From the NCBI GenBank assembly GCA_945860955.1, contig CAMATH010000071.1:1-42070 (forward strand): DNA of 42,070 nucleotides, read 5' to 3'. Below the pieces are notes generated by a model. That model was not told the DNA's origin. It did not search any database and worked only from the letters and a program-made list of their open reading frames with translations. This document shows, in pieces, positions 28,101-36,746 of the stretch. Position numbers and translations under genes: made by a program. Numbering within the stretch: the first letter of the stretch is position 1; every line of letters starts with the position of its first letter. Source of the stretch: Planctomicrobium piriforme (GTDB lineage: Bacteria > Planctomycetota > Planctomycetia > Planctomycetales > Planctomycetaceae).

Positions 28101-31100
28101 GTTGTCATTGACCGCTGTCACCGTGATTGACAACAACTGATTTGTCGTCCGCCCCGCATTATCATTCGCGGTGACCTGCACCAGATAAACGTTGTCCCGG
28201 TTGGAGTCGGTCGGGTTTTCATAATCCGGTGCCGACACGAAGGTCAGCACCCCGCCCGTGATCGAGAACTTCGTGCGGTCCGAGCCCCCGGAAATCGAGT
28301 ACGTGACCGTCTGCGCGGGAAGGTCGGAGTCGGTGGCGTTGACCGTCAGTACTGCCGTCGTATTCTCGGCGACATTCGCGGAGGCGGCTGTTGTGAAGAT
28401 CGGACTGTTGTCGTTGACGGCGGTGACGGTGACCGTGAGATTCTGGGCCGTCGTTCCCCCCAGACCATCGTCGGCCGTCACCTGCACCAGATAAACGTTG
28501 TCGTGATTGAGGTCCACCGGGCTTTCGAAATCGGGATTCGCCACGAACGACAGCGCGCCTCCCGATGTGATCGAAAACCGCGCCGCGTCGACTCCGCCGG
28601 TGATCGAGAACGTGATGGGCTGACCGGGCCGACTCGGTTCCACGGCCGCCACGGTGAGTACACTCTGTGTATTCTCGGCGACGCTGGGAGTCGCGGTCGA
28701 AGTGAAAACGGGCGCGAAGCCTTCCGGGCGATTGCCAAAATCTAGCGTGTCGCGCACCTGATTCACGGCGAGACCGAGGCTGTACAGACCCGTCGACGGC
28801 GCGGTGCGCTCAAAGCCGGGTTGCAGAACATCACGCACGACAAAGTTGCCGGCCGGCAGGTTGTCAAAGCGGTATCGGCCTTGTGAATCGGTCGTGCGGG
28901 AGACTTCGGTCTCGAGTGTGGAAATCTCCAATGACCAGGAATTCAACGTTCCCACGTCACTCGGCGAATCGTCGGTGACGCGGAGCGTCCAGACCCCGTT
29001 CGCGGAGGTTCCATTCAAAACCGACAAGGCGGATTCGGGGAGATACGTGCCGCGGAAGGGAGCGCTGCCGGCGGAGATCGATGTCGCCGCGCTGTCGTCA
29101 AAAATCGTCCCTGTGTAATGGTTCGCTGGTCCGCCGTTGTCGGTCGTGAGTTCAATCTCGACGCCCGTCGGGCTGATCAGGAACACATCCAGGTCGGCAT
29201 CAAACGTGTGCGAAATGTCGAGCTGGACGTTGACATCGGTGATCGATCCCAGCCCGGATAGTGTCAGCGTCGAGGTAATCGTCGAAACATCGGGAATCGG
29301 AATCACGTTGTTGGAGTTGAACGTCGTGGTGGTCGCGACGTCCTGGTCGAATTGGCCGTTGTCGTTCTGGTCGAGGAAAACCACCCAATCGGGACGCGGG
29401 TCGTCCCCTGGTTCCTGAATTCCGTCCCCATTGCGGTCGTTGAAAACTGTTCCGGAAAGAACACCATCCCCGTCGGTCACCGTCACCGTCAGGTCTTGGG
29501 TGGTGGTTCCCCCCTGACCGTCCGAGGCGGTGACCTGAACCAGGTAGACGTTGTTCCGGTCGGAATCGGTCGGATTTTCATAATCGGGTGCGGCAACGAG
29601 TTTCAGAACGCCATCACCGGTGATGGAGAACTGCGCCTGGTCGGCACCACCCGTCAGCGAATAGGTGATTGTCTGGGTCGGACGGTCGGCGTCGGTCGCC
29701 GCCACGGTCGTGACCGCAGTGGTATTCTCCACCACACTCGCGGTCGCAACTGTCGTGAAGGAAGGCACATTGTCATTCACCCCCAAGACCGTCACGGTGA
29801 GATTCTGAGTCGTCGTGTAGCCGTTCCCATCGTCGGCGGCGACCTGCACCAGATACACGTTGTCTCCGTTCGAATCACTGGGAATTTCGAAATCGGGAGG
29901 AGTGACGAACGACAGCGCCCCGGTCGGAGTGACCGCGAATTTCGCCTGGTCGGCACCTCCGAAGATTGAATACGTGATGGTCTGCGCCGGCAGGTCGGCG
30001 TCGGTCGCGGTGAGATTCAGAATGGCCGATGTGTTCTCGGGGACCGTGACGGTCGCCGACGACGTGATCACGGGGGGGAAGCCGGGCGCCTTGTTCCCGA
30101 AATGGAATCCTCCCTGAATTTCGTTGACGCCCAGCGACAAAGCGTAATAACCCGTGGCGGGAACCGTCTGCTCGACCCCGCTCGGCACCACCTGCCGGAT
30201 CAAAAAACTCGCCTCCGGCAGGTTGCTGAAGGCGTACACCCCCTGGTCGTTGGTGAGCCGCGATTCTTCCGTGACCAGAGTCGTAATCTGTAGCGACCAG
30301 GCCTTCAGAATCCCGATATCTTTTTCCGAATCGTCAGTGACGCGCAACGTCCAGAGACCATTCGCTGACGTCCCCACAAGACTCGCCAGCGAACCCTCAG
30401 GCCGGTACGAGCCGGCAAATGGCGCGACGCCACTCACAATGGAGGTCGCCGCCTGATCATCGAACACGGTCTGGTGGTAACTGTTACCAGCCGCCCCGTT
30501 GTCGGTCGACAATTCGAACTGCGTGCCATCCGGGCTGGTCAGGTAGATGTCGAGATCGGAATCAAACGTGTGATCGATGTCGATCACCACGTTGACGTCG
30601 ACCACGGTTCCCTGTCCCGATACGCTCAAATTCGAGGTGATGGTCGTGAGATCGGGAATCGGTACCGGAACGGCGGTCGCTGCCACCGTCGTCGTGTTGA
30701 GCGTATCCAGAATCACCGTGGCCCCGGCCCGACCCGTCTCACCCGGATCCTGGATCTGGTTCGCGTTGAGATCGTTGAACACCGTTCCACTAAGCTGCCC
30801 GTCGGCGTCGGTGACAATCACCGTCAGATCCTGCACGGTCGTGCGTCCCTGCCCGTCACTCGCGGTGATCTGCGCCAGATAGATGTTGTCGCGGTTGGCG
30901 TCGGTCGGGTTTTCAAAGTCAGGAGCGGTGCGGAAGGCGAGCGTGCCTCCCGCCGTCAGCGAGAATTTCGCCTGGTCGGCACCGCCGGTGATCGAGTAAG
31001 TGATCGTCTGCGTCGGTCGGTCGGCGTCCGTGGCAGCGACGGTCAAGACCGCAGTCGTGTTCTCGGGAAGACTGGGCGCGCTGGTTGTGATGAACACCGG

Positions 31101-34100
31101 GCTGTTGTCATTGACCGGCGTGACGTTCACCGACATGTTCTGCGTCGAGCGTCCCCCCGCTCCATCGTCGGCGGTGATCTGCACCAGGTAAACGTTGTCG
31201 GTGTTTGTGTCGGTCGGGATTTCGAAATCGGGGGCGTTCACAAACCGCAACGTTCCGCCCGATGTGATGGAAAACAACGCCCGGTCGACTCCCCCTGTGA
31301 TCGAGAACGTCACCGGTTGCGGGGGCAGAGTCGGGTCGACCGCCGTGATGGTCGTTACCGCGGTCGTATTTTCCGGCACATTCACCGACGCGGGAGAGGT
31401 GAACACCGGTGGGAAATTCGGATCTTTGTACCCGAAGTTCAACCCGTTCCGCACCTGATTCTGCGCGAGATTCACGCTGTACAGCCCCGACAACGGCTCG
31501 GTCCGCGTGAAGAGCGGCTGCTGCACATCGCGCACAGAATACGCTCCGCCGGGGATATTGCTGAACGCATACGCCCCTTGCGAATCGGTCAATACCGAGA
31601 CATCGTTGAATCCAGTCGTGATTTCCAGCGACCAGGAATTGAGCGTTCCAAAATCCGCTCCGCTGTCATCAGTGATCCGCAGGGTCCAGACACCATTGGG
31701 ATTCGTCCCGTTCAATACCGACAGCGGAGACTCCGGGCGGAACCGGCCATTGAACGGAGCGATGCCGGTTGTGATGGAAGTTGGGGCGCTGTCATCGAAA
31801 ATCGTGCCGATGTAGTTGTCATCGCTGCCACCGTTGTCTGTCGTCAGTTCAATTTGCGTCCCGCCGGGACTCACCAGGAAAATGTCAAGATCCGCATCCC
31901 AGGTGTGGTTGAGGTTGAGCTGAACATTCAAATCGGCGATGTTGATCAGACCGGATACGGTCAACGTGGAGAAAACCGTCGAATTGTCGGCGATTCCCAG
32001 GGGGACATTCGTGGACGAAACCGTGGTCGTCTGCAGGTTGTTGTCGTAGACTCCGTTGCCGTTGCCATCGAGATAGACGCGCCAGTTGGGACGTCCAGGC
32101 TCACCCGGGTTCCGCCCGCCGCTGCTGTCGAGATCGTTGTAGACCACGCCGGCGATTTTGCCGAAATCGACGATGAGGGTCACAACCGCCACGTCATCAA
32201 TGTACCAGCCTTCGCGAGAGTTCTGAGAATCGGCGGCGAAGTCGAATTTGAACTGGACGTCCTGCCCGCGAAATTGCGACAGATCGAACGTCGCCGACCT
32301 CCACCCGGTTGTGGGATTGGTGAGTTCATCCTCCGACGTCGCCAGGCTGACGTCGGCCTGTCCGGGGGACGAGACGATCAATCGTCCGATATCGAAAATC
32401 GCCTCGGCATCCAGGAAGTAATTGAACCGCAGCTCGGTCGGGCCGGTACTCGGAATATGGATCGAAGGCGAAACGGCCCGGCCGGCGGTGCTGTTGCCGT
32501 AGACCCCCCCGCCATTCGCCCCCTCTCCCGACCCGTAGTAAAGGCTGTCGTCCGACGAGTGGCCGGGTTGATTCCCGCGGCCCAGCGATTGATGCCACTG
32601 TCCCGCGTTGGCCGCCCCGCTGTTGTCGATGGTGAAGCCATCGAGAGACGCGTTCCCCAGATCGTCGTTGAAGTCGGCGATATAGAGGACGTTATCCAGG
32701 GCGATCGTCGCGGTGTCGGTGACCGTCGCGGGAGTGTTGGCCCCGGTCTTCGCGTCCTGGTAGGTCACCGTGATCAATTCGCCCGGTGCCACGTTCAGCG
32801 TCCCGTCATTGGCTCCGACTCCTCCCGCGGTCGCGATGGTTCCCCGGAAAATACCCGCACCGCGTGCCGTGAGGGTGACGGTTTCGGTATCGCCACCGTT
32901 GGACACGACCGCGACATTGATGGAGGGTTGCCCGATCAGGTCGCTGTCCTTGACCTCGATCTTGACCGTGCCCCCGACGGTGTAAAAGGCCTTGTCGAAG
33001 GCGACCGTGCCCGTCGGCCCCGAGGGAAGATCAAACGCCGCCGTCACCGCCGTCGCGTTGGCGCTGCCGCCGTCATTGGCGCTAAAGCCCATGCCGCGCC
33101 GGGCGAACGCGGTCCAGATTTCCCCGGAGTTCTCCCCTCCCGTCAACGCCTCATCAGCCGCCAGAATGGCGTCGCGTCCATCCAGGAACGACGGATTCGC
33201 CGGCTGGAGTTTCAACCCGTCCATCACCAGTTGCAAGGTCAGATTATTCCCCGCAGTTCCGGCATACAGATCCGAACTGTAGCCGTGCTTGGCGATCATC
33301 AGCCAATTCAGATCCCACAATGCCGACGCCCAGATTTCCCCGGAGCGGTGAACTTGCTGGCTGGCGTTGTAGTCGTCGTAAGTGTGCGGATTGATCGCCA
33401 TGTTGAAGCTGTACGGAAACTGCCGGATCCCCCCTCCCGTAATCGGCTGCCCCAGCACATACGTCCCCACACCGTAACCGGCGTTCTGCGTGTCCGACGC
33501 CCGCTGCAGGAACATCAGCGCCCAAAAATCGCTCCACCCCTCCCCCATCCCGCCGCTCTGGATCGCATTGAGCGCATTGGAGTTCGCCGGTCCTCCGGTC
33601 AGCCGATTCGAAACGCCGTGCCCGTACTCATGAATGATCACCCCGTTGTCCAGATCGCTGTCGCGGTTCGGATTGGTCAGGGTGAAGACGAATTGTTGCA
33701 TCCGGGGTCTCTGGCCATCGGGTGGAGTCGCGAAATTCGCGTTATTCGTACCCGACCCGTCCTGTGCGTCCGCCTGGACCGCGTCGTTCCCCAAACCTCC
33801 CCGGCCATAGTTGTTGACCTGAAAGTTCCCCGACGCCTCGTCAAACCCGTACTGATAGTGAATGTCGTGCGCGATGTTGTTCATGTAGAACAACTGCGTG
33901 ATCGCCGCCGACTGGTAGTTTGCCGGGCTCGTCGCTGGATCGAACGCGAAATCAAACACCAGTCCCGCGCCGCCATCGGGCTGCGCCCCTCCCGTATTGT
34001 TGGCGTCGGTATCCTCCTGCGCCGACGCGTTGTTGCCTGTCGTCAGCGTGGACTCGGCCCCCAGCGCCCCGTTGGTGTCGTGCCAGCCAAACGGAGACGC

Positions 34101-35186
34101 GATGGGGTCGGCGGGATCGACGACCAGTGTGCGATTCCCATCGTTGGGTGCCTCGGTCGGAATCGCCCAGACGTTGTACGACCCGGTGTTGGGAACCCCA
34201 CTCGCCGCCGCCGCCCCCAACGAACTCGCCGACCCGCTTTCCGTCGTTCCGCTTCCGGTCCCGCCCCCGGTCGACGACCCGCCCACTGTCGACGACGAAC
34301 CGCTACTGGCGTACTCCGTCCAGTTGTCTTGACGCAGGACGCTCCCGGTCTCGGCATCGACATTCATGTCGAACCAATCCTGGGTTCCGGGAACCTGCAG
34401 GTTCAAATTCCACGACAGGTGCAACCCCCCGTCGGAATTCATCTGATAGACGAGCTGCACGGGAATCTCCCCCAAAGAGACATTCCCCCCCGCGTAGACC
34501 TGCGATTCCGAAATCCCCCCCAGATTCTGCTCCAGCGCCCCGACCCGGGGCGAGGTGATCCCCACGAACGTCGCCGCCGCCAGTATCGCCTGCCGCGCGT
34601 CAATGTTTCGCACACTCGTGGCGCGGGCGGCGAGACTGGGGAACAGCCGACTGCCGGCTGTCAGCACCCGCCCATCCGACATGACGCTCACATTCGCGTC
34701 CCCCCCGTCGACGTCGATCCCGTTCAACTGTTGCCGCAGGTAAACGTGCGTCAGGCCGCTCGATTTCGAAGTCGTGACCCCCGTGACATGAAAGCTCGCC
34801 ACGTCGGCATTGAAATAGCCAAACTCCGACGCGTGATCGACCAGAAATCGCTTGGCGATATCGACCGGCGCATCGGTCGATGGGCCAGTGAGAGAGCCCC
34901 CGCTCACGTAACCGTCGGTCTGCGCCGGAAAGCTGGCCGACCTCGACTGACCGGTCGTCGTGACGCCAACTCCCGCGCCGAGTGCCTTGGAATCCTGGGT
35001 CGGATCGGGAGCCGCCAGCAGAACCCGCGACTCGAGCGATTCGATCTGGCAGGCGGTGAAGCTTCCCGATCCGCCCGCAGTTCGCTTGAATCGCCGGGCG
35101 GGGGCCTTCCTCCGACCAGACAACTTCGAGCCGAACGAGGCGTTCGAGAAACGGGCGAGCCAATGTTGGAGAAACATGTTCGTCAC
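25182..35186 (-). CDS. Giant M36 fungalysin-type protease with P-domain, cadherin and RTX repeats
   Basis: A 3334-residue exported multidomain protein. Residues 48-58 (IESLESRVLLA) match the LEPR-like N-terminal signal of planctomycete surface proteins. A fungalysin-type propeptide follows (about 100-290), then an M36 zinc protease with HEYGHGVSNRLTGG (His519, Glu520, His523) and the third ligand in GEGWSDFW (Glu549). About 830-1005 is a carbohydrate-binding-like jelly roll. Three modules of SdrB-like plus proprotein-convertase P-domain (near 1010-1200, 1466-1640, 1910-2100) alternate with eight cadherin-like repeats (two, two, then four). After a CARDB-like stretch come Gly/Asp RTX Ca-binding repeats (about 2735-3250). 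I see no PEP-CTERM, dockerin or membrane anchor at the C-terminus. GTG at 35186 and ATG at 35177 are both possible starts. It is probably a secreted or surface-bound adhesive protease, alone in its transcript. Confidence 0.9.
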   Translation of the reverse strand: MTNMFLQHWLARFSNASFGSKLSGRRKAPARRFKRTAGGSGSFTACQIESLESRVLLAAPDPTQDSKALGAGVGVTTTGQSRSASFPAQTDGYVSGGSLTGPSTDAPVDIAKRFLVDHASEFGYFNADVASFHVTGVTTSKSSGLTHVYLRQQLNGIDVDGGDANVSVMSDGRVLTAGSRLFPSLAARATSVRNIDARQAILAAATFVGITSPRVGALEQNLGGISESQVYAGGNVSLGEIPVQLVYQMNSDGGLHLSWNLNLQVPGTQDWFDMNVDAETGSVLRQDNWTEYASSGSSSTVGGSSTGGGTGSGTTESGSASSLGAAAASGVPNTGSYNVWAIPTEAPNDGNRTLVVDPADPIASPFGWHDTNGALGAESTLTTGNNASAQEDTDANNTGGAQPDGGAGLVFDFAFDPATSPANYQSAAITQLFYMNNIAHDIHYQYGFDEASGNFQVNNYGRGGLGNDAVQADAQDGSGTNNANFATPPDGQRPRMQQFVFTLTNPNRDSDLDNGVIIHEYGHGVSNRLTGGPANSNALNAIQSGGMGEGWSDFWALMFLQRASDTQNAGYGVGTYVLGQPITGGGIRQFPYSFNMAINPHTYDDYNASQQVHRSGEIWASALWDLNWLMIAKHGYSSDLYAGTAGNNLTLQLVMDGLKLQPANPSFLDGRDAILAADEALTGGENSGEIWTAFARRGMGFSANDGGSANATAVTAAFDLPSGPTGTVAFDKAFYTVGGTVKIEVKDSDLIGQPSINVAVVSNGGDTETVTLTARGAGIFRGTIATAGGVGANDGTLNVAPGELITVTYQDAKTGANTPATVTDTATIALDNVLYIADFNDDLGNASLDGFTIDNSGAANAGQWHQSLGRGNQPGHSSDDSLYYGSGEGANGGGVYGNSTAGRAVSPSIHIPSTGPTELRFNYFLDAEAIFDIGRLIVSSPGQADVSLATSEDELTNPTTGWRSATFDLSQFRGQDVQFKFDFAADSQNSREGWYIDDVAVVTLIVDFGKIAGVVYNDLDSSGGRNPGEPGRPNWRVYLDGNGNGVYDNNLQTTTVSSTNVPLGIADNSTVFSTLTVSGLINIADLNVQLNLNHTWDADLDIFLVSPGGTQIELTTDNGGSDDNYIGTIFDDSAPTSITTGIAPFNGRFRPESPLSVLNGTNPNGVWTLRITDDSGADFGTLNSWSLEITTGFNDVSVLTDSQGAYAFSNIPGGAYSVRDVQQPLFTRTEPLSGLYSVNLAQNQVRNGLNFGYKDPNFPPVFTSPASVNVPENTTAVTTITAVDPTLPPQPVTFSITGGVDRALFSITSGGTLRFVNAPDFEIPTDTNTDNVYLVQITADDGAGGRSTQNMSVNVTPVNDNSPVFITTSAPSLPENTTAVLTVAATDADRPTQTITYSITGGADQAKFSLTAGGTLAFRTAPDFENPTDANRDNIYLAQITASDGQGRTTVQDLTVIVTDADGQLSGTVFNDLNANQIQDPGETGRAGATVILDTLNTTTVAATAVPVPIPDLTTITSNLSVSGQGTVVDVNVVIDIDHTFDSDLDIYLTSPDGTQFELSTDNGAAGNSYHQTVFDDQAATSIVSGVAPFAGSYRPEGSLASLVGTSANGLWTLRVTDDSEKDIGILKAWSLQITTLVTEESRLTNDQGVYAFSNLPEASFLIRQVVPSGVEQTVPATGYYALSLGVNEIQGGFHFGNKAPGFPPVITSSATVTVPENTSAILNLTATDADLPAQTITYSIFGGADQAKFAVTPTGALSFVTPPDFEIPSDSNGDNVYLVQVAADDGNGYTTTQNLTVTVLGVNDNVPSFTTVATASVVENTTAVTTVAATDADRPTQTITYSLTGGADQAQFSITGDGVLKLVAAPDYENPTDSDRNNVYLVQVTASDGQGGTTTQDLTVTVTDGDGVLSGTVFNDRNGDGIQEPGDDPRPDWVVFLDQNDNGQFDQDVATTTTFNSNNVIPIPDVSTITSTLTLSGLGSITDVNVQLDISHTFDADLDVFLISPTGVEIELTTDNGGPANHYTGTIFDDSAATSISAGSAPFRGTYLPESALSVLNGTSANGVWTLRVTDDSPSDVGTLNSWSLEISTLETEVSRTTDSQGRYRFDNLPAGNFVVRDVLQPGFERTAPSTGLYSLGLAVNQVRDTLDFGNRPEGFAPVFTSTATPSVAENTQSVLTVAAVEPSRPGQPITFSITGGVDAARFSITSGGALSFVANPDFESPVDLNHDNVYLVQVTADDGLGGTTAQNLTVTVTAVNDNSPIFTTAASANVAENTTAVLTVNATDSDLPAQTVTYSISGGSDRTKFSITGGVLTFVSAPDYENPTDSNRDNVYLVQVTANDNAGRTTNQLLSITVTAVNDNSPIFTSLPTFSVAENVTAVGTVTATDADLPAQTVTYSITGGVDSAKFSILGGALSFVSAPDFENPTDADRNNAYLVQVTASDGTRTTIQNLTVNVTPVNEFDPVFTTSSTVSVPENTIPVLSVGASDADLPTPTVSYSIVGGDDQSKFAITTGGALSFLTAPDFERPTDLDRNSTYLVRVRASDGLGRSATQDLAVTVTNVAESDIRVLSATTNGSVTLTINYEIANAISAPFTLGIFQSADDLPGGDVSLYSLALSAPADLSVGTHTKTLTIGTTSGLVKLPGAGLSDPTGDYFLLAVADPTNVLFEDGFNDNNTAVVTGAYHLASGLLMVQGTAGSDIFTASDPSNFVFNGSVLAYPSGTVAGLRIRTHAGADTVNIAAFDKATAVFGGAGNDALTGGTNADSLFGGGDDDVLTGNGGSDLLAGEAGNDQVMGGAGSDSYRFAADSVLGSDVLDETGGGTDTLDFSSTLGQAVSVDLGQSGAQVVNAFLTLTLGSATTFENLIGGTQGDTLTGNTLVNAITGGPGDDQMAGATGNDSYLFDTDSPLGADTLTELIGEGTDVLNFSASTTVGVAVDLSRTTTQVVNANLSLTLSSNAVFENIIGGSFSDTLTGNDLGNTLTGGPGNDVLAGGAGDDIYPFDTDSQLGSDTISDGPGSGIDRVDFTATTTKTVTLNLGLTTAQVVNSNLTLTLSAGSEIENATGGSMNDVLTGNGLDNTLVGGPSDDTLSGGTGNDTLVGSAGNDTLSGGDDDDVYLMDADSALGTDNLVEAATTAGGIDLLDFSGTTSVGVALNLALTTLQVVNANLRLTLSSETAFEMVVGTTKDDTISGNSANNVLFGGAGLDTLMGLGGRDLFFGGSGADTLDGGDDEDIVIGGTTTYYNEGTRILDRTAIRGILSEWARGDLLYSARVNNLRNGGGLNGTFKLTNLTLLNDSSALDTLTGGTALDWFWKYTGDVVTDLNNGGTETVN
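25440..26990 (-). repeat. RTX-type glycine/aspartate repeats in four larger units
   Basis: The region encodes GGxGxDxL-type nonapeptides (for example GGAGNDALTGG, GGGDDDVLTGN) arranged with a recurring unit of about 100-110 residues that starts near DS-LG-D-L and ends with T-FENLIGG or similar. Four such larger units are visible, alike at the DNA level too. The repeats bind calcium in known proteins. Confidence 0.75.
28740..32165 (-). repeat. Three repeated SdrB/P-domain modules
   Basis: Three modules of about 700 bases (roughly 28740-29460, 30095-30790 and 31425-32165) each encode an SdrB-like start (GTVFNDxN-G-Q-PG), a P-domain (D-DLDIFL-SP-GT-ELTTDNG, then GVWTLRVTDDS and LNSWSLEI) and a short turn ending in FGN/FGY. 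The copies are clearly similar in DNA and are separated by cadherin-coding pairs, pointing to growth by module duplication. Confidence 0.75.
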
Positions 35187-35282
35187 AGCCTTCAGGAAAG
35201 ATCCCGGGAATCCGGGCGACAGGTCACAGAACTGACTGAAAGAGTCTACAACGAAAACGGACCCGAGCGCAACTGAAAAATC

Positions 35283-36530
35283 TCAATTCGGGCTGATTTT
35301 CTCTAACAGCGACCGATGGACACTCTTCACGTCGGGGCACCCAGTCGACACCATCGCCAATTCCAGCTCTTCCCGCAGAAGTTCCAGAACCTTGCGGACC
35401 CCCGCTTCGCCATCAGCGGCGAGCGCCCACGCATACGGCCGACCGATCAAAACCGCGTTGGCCCCGAGTGCCAGCGCTTTGAGGACGTCTGTCCCTCGCC
35501 GAACTCCGCTATCCAACAAGACGGCAGTCTTTCCCTGAACCTCCTGCGCGATCGGTTCGAGCTGATCGATACTGGCGGGAACTCCATCCAGCCGCCTCCC
35601 TCCGTGATTCGAAACCACGATTCCATCCAGACCCAGCGATACCGCCTTGCGGGCGTCGTCCGGGCGCAGCACCCCCTTGATCAACACCGGCAACTTCGTG
35701 ATCGATCGCAGCCAGTCAAAAATCTCCCAGGAGAGAGCCGGATCCCAGGCCTGCTCGTTAAACGCTGCCAGCTCGGCATCGCTCATTCCCGCATGCACAT
35801 CAAACCCAACATCCCGCAGATGTTTCAGCAACGTCGGCCGCGGAAGGGCGAATCGGTTCTTGCGGTCGGCGTCCTTCCGCTCTCCCAGATCGACCGTGAC
35901 AACAATCGCCTTGAACCCCGCCCGGTCGGCTCGCTCCACCAGCCGGCGAGCGACTCCGCGGTCTTTGGGAACGTACAGTTGAAACCACTTCGGCCCCTCA
36001 CTGGCGGCGGCGATCTCTTCGACGCTGTTCCCCACACTGCTGCTCATCCCAAAAATCGTCCCGGCCCGCGCCGCCCCCCGCGCCGAAGCAAGCCCCCCGT
36101 CCCGATGAAACAGACTCTGGCCGGCGACCGGGGCCAACAGGATCGGCATCGAAATCCGCTCTCCCAGAATCGTCGTCGACAAGTCCGCCTTCGCCACACC
36201 GGTCAACAGCGGCGGCAGGATCTTGAACCGCTGAAAGGCCGCCGTGTTGTCGCGGAGCGTCACTTCATCGGTCGAACCGGTCGTAATGTAGTCATACGTC
36301 GGCGCCGGCAAGGCGGCTTTCGCCAATCGCTGAAAATCCTGCACGTTGACCGGCTCGGCACTCTGGGCCCTGCCCTCCGGTTCCGGAGTTGGGTTGTCTC
36401 CGCAGGCCTCTCCGGACCGTGGTTCCCCGGTGTCGTCGGACGTCCCCGCTCGCGCCGAGTCCGGCCCGCCAAACATTCCCATCACCCCGGATCCCAAAGT
36501 GAGCAGTTTCGAAAAGTCGCGGCGGTCCAT
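35283..36530 (-). CDS. Tat-exported FMN-dependent alpha-hydroxy-acid oxidase
   Basis: A 415-residue FMN enzyme of the lactate/glycolate oxidase family, oxidising a 2-hydroxy acid to the 2-oxo acid. The N-terminus DRRDFSKLLTLGSGVMGMF is a Tat-like signal, followed by a 40-residue low-complexity linker. The barrel shows LLAPVAGQSLFHRDG, WFQLYVPKDR, TVDLGERKDADRKNRF, LIKGVLRPDDA (Lys about 285) and the catalytic SNHGGRRLDG (His about 309, Arg about 312), then LLDSGVRRGTDVLKALALGANAVLIGRP in pieces typical of the FMN phosphate site. The ATG at 36530 gives the Tat signal; an open extension to 36659 overlaps the divergent promoter region. The closest look is lactate 2-monooxygenase/oxidase. The export signal is unusual for the family at large but seen in planctomycetes. 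Confidence 0.88.
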   Translation of the reverse strand: MDRRDFSKLLTLGSGVMGMFGGPDSARAGTSDDTGEPRSGEACGDNPTPEPEGRAQSAEPVNVQDFQRLAKAALPAPTYDYITTGSTDEVTLRDNTAAFQRFKILPPLLTGVAKADLSTTILGERISMPILLAPVAGQSLFHRDGGLASARGAARAGTIFGMSSSVGNSVEEIAAASEGPKWFQLYVPKDRGVARRLVERADRAGFKAIVVTVDLGERKDADRKNRFALPRPTLLKHLRDVGFDVHAGMSDAELAAFNEQAWDPALSWEIFDWLRSITKLPVLIKGVLRPDDARKAVSLGLDGIVVSNHGGRRLDGVPASIDQLEPIAQEVQGKTAVLLDSGVRRGTDVLKALALGANAVLIGRPYAWALAADGEAGVRKVLELLREELELAMVSTGCPDVKSVHRSLLEKISPN

Positions 36531-36746
36531 GGCAGTGGCCTTTGTGGCGAAGGATGCGGATGACGCGGGAAACGCGCGACGCGTCGTGAATTCCACGAAC
36601 ATCGCGGTCGACGGTCCGTCTGTCAATCTGCCGGTAACACTTGCCCGTTTGGGACGCAATCACAATGCTGGCGGTTTGAGAACCGAGTCACGGCGACGGA
36701 CTGCCTACTGTGCGTCGGCGGAACTCCCCCTTGTGGAACTGAAGTG

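Noticed and set aside
30474-35276. A 1600-codon open frame on the plus strand opposite the giant protease gene
   Set aside because: It is antisense to a gene with clear domains, its predicted product is Arg/Val/Gly-biased without any family motif, and long antisense frames are expected in G+C-rich genes with biased third positions.
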